Below are positions 15,277-15,773 of a stretch of DNA of 15,773 bases, one piece after another. The DNA is taken from positions 1 through 15,773 of the forward strand of contig JABGPV010000106.1 in the NCBI GenBank assembly GCA_018644785.1. Reading direction: 5' to 3'. The position numbers and the translations under genes are program-made. Below the pieces are notes generated by a model. The model was not told the origin of the DNA, did no database searches, and saw only the letters and a program-made list of their open reading frames with translations. Position 1 is the stretch's first letter, and every line of letters starts with the position of its first letter. This DNA is from Deltaproteobacteria bacterium. GTDB lineage: Bacteria > Desulfobacterota > DSM-4660 > Desulfatiglandales > Desulfatiglandaceae.

Positions 15277-15366
15277 TCTGCCGTCCCGCTGGGACTAAAA
15301 TAAATGGCTGGTCGTCTAAACCCGGCAATGAATTGCCGGGCTATTTTCAATTGTCTCTACGAGACA
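15277..15366 (-). repeat. REP-like tripartite arm 4 (inverted)
   Basis: Read on the plus strand: TCTGCC, hairpin GTCCCGCTGGGAC (15283-15295), a 25-bp spacer, perfect long hairpin CCCGGCAATGAATTGCCGGG (15321-15340), CTATTTTC (15341-15348), then TGTCTCTACGAGACA (15352-15366). In the last hairpin both stem sides have changed together (CCC/GGG to CTC/GAG), preserving pairing. Confidence 0.8.
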
Positions 15367-15431
15367 TTAGCCTAACACTTTGAAGTAACGTTTGTTTTTA
15401 ACCGGAAACCGATGAATTATGGAGGAGACGT

Positions 15432-15773
15432 ATGGATTTTGGGTTAGACAAGGAACAACAGGATATTGTGGCGGCGGCAAAAGAGTTTGCCATGGGGGAA
15501 TTCCCGGACCGGGCCCAGGAATTTGACCGAAACGAAACGTTTGACCAGGATATCTGGCGAAAAGCGTGCGAATTGGGCTTTGTGGGCGTCTTCATTCCGG
15601 AGGAATACGAGGGGGCCGGTTATGGTTTCCTGGAGCATTGTTTGATCTCCGAGGAATTCTGGGCCGTTGATCCGGGCATCGGGCAGGCTATTTTGTCATG
15701 CACCTTCGGATCCGAACTGTTGATGCTCTTTGGAACAGAAGGCCAGAAACAGACGGTACTGCCCAAACTGGTG
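15432..15773 (+). CDS. Acyl-CoA dehydrogenase, N-terminal part only
   Basis: The first 114 residues of an acyl-CoA dehydrogenase are present; the gene runs off the window end. The opening MDFGLDKEQQDIVAAAKEFAMGEFPDRAQEFDRNETF with IWRKACELGFVGVFIPEEYEGAGYGFLEHCLISEEF is the all-alpha N-terminal domain of the family, which oxidises acyl-CoA to enoyl-CoA at FAD and passes electrons to EtfAB. GQKQTVLPKLV is the usual link into the middle domain. The catalytic Glu lies beyond the window, so chain-length or substrate type cannot be told. A strong GGAGGAG site at 15421-15427 precedes the ATG. The 433 bp upstream hold the repeat arms 3 and 4, so the gene may have its own promoter or depend on read-through. 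Confidence 0.93.
   Translation, partial: MDFGLDKEQQDIVAAAKEFAMGEFPDRAQEFDRNETFDQDIWRKACELGFVGVFIPEEYEGAGYGFLEHCLISEEFWAVDPGIGQAILSCTFGSELLMLFGTEGQKQTVLPKLV

Larger units (their letters stand above)
15083..15366. mobile_element. Candidate MITE-like element: inverted arm pair without a transposase
   Basis: Arms 3 (forward) and 4 (inverted) enclose 106 bp (15171-15276) with no gene and no recognised similarity to the transposase gene. The whole has the same end structure as the transposase element 2 kb upstream and fills most of the etfA to acyl-CoA dehydrogenase gap. It may be a non-autonomous derivative moved by that transposase, or simply a REP doublet (BIME) of opposite units. Confidence 0.5.

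Noticed and set aside
12541..15366. CRISPR array
   Set aside because: The repeats are palindromic, occur in both orientations, are unequally spaced and flank a transposase; no cas genes are present.

Overview
The window looks like a chromosomal segment of an anaerobic Desulfobacterota (former Deltaproteobacteria) bacterium, probably a sulfate-reducing or syntrophic fatty-acid oxidiser. The evidence is the gene content: a membrane FeS oxidoreductase of the Etf:menaquinone oxidoreductase (EMO/DUF224) type with etfBA and an acyl-CoA dehydrogenase, a small sirohaem-type FeS protein, and a B12-binding radical SAM protein. The assignment comes from family content, not from a marker gene.

Layout. 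(1) 1-2350, plus strand: the tail of a fatty-acid-synthase-like cluster resembling aryl-polyene/flexirubin loci: a hot-dog 3-hydroxyacyl-ACP dehydratase (partial), a FabG-like reductase, a LolA-like periplasmic lipoprotein carrier and a small lipoprotein, probably DUF3261. (2) 2377-4346, plus: a B12-binding/radical SAM protein followed 11 bp later by a 231-residue protein with a CX5C...CX3C sirohaem/FeS motif and two ferredoxin clusters. (3) 4361-6513, plus: a penicillin-acylase-family Ntn hydrolase split by a one-base deletion in an A run, visibly more AT-rich than its neighbours. (4) 6564-6619: a heptamer array between convergent genes. (5) 6614-8448, minus: a PsiE-like membrane protein and enolase (eno upstream). 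(6) 8663-9160, plus: a membrane protein made of two tandem copies of one module. (7) 9242-9469, minus: a small DUF4405-type membrane protein. (8) 9739-15773, plus: a lipid-oxidation operon: TetR regulator, EMO-type FeS oxidoreductase, etfB, etfA and the start of an acyl-CoA dehydrogenase.

How it works together. The acyl-CoA dehydrogenase would reduce EtfAB, and the membrane FeS protein would pass electrons from EtfAB to menaquinone. The TetR regulator has its own promoter (TTGACA at 9679) with a palindrome, CAAACGTTTG, at about the expected transcription start. This fits autoregulation of an acyl-CoA-responsive operon.

The most unusual structure is mobile DNA inside that operon. A Y1 (HUH) transposase gene (12670-13122) sits between the FeS oxidoreductase and etfB, flanked by two inverted ~90-bp arms. 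Each arm has the order hairpin GTCCC/GGGAC, the string GAAAATAG, a 20-bp hairpin CCCGGCAAT/ATTGCCGGG, a 23-25-bp spacer, then a second GTCCC/GGGAC hairpin. A second inverted pair of the same arms, without a transposase, fills the gap between etfA and the acyl-CoA dehydrogenase gene (15083-15366). This looks like an autonomous REP/RAYT-type element and a MITE-like derivative in the same operon. A second notable point is that the FeS oxidoreductase has lost every cysteine of its first CCG domain while keeping the second intact.
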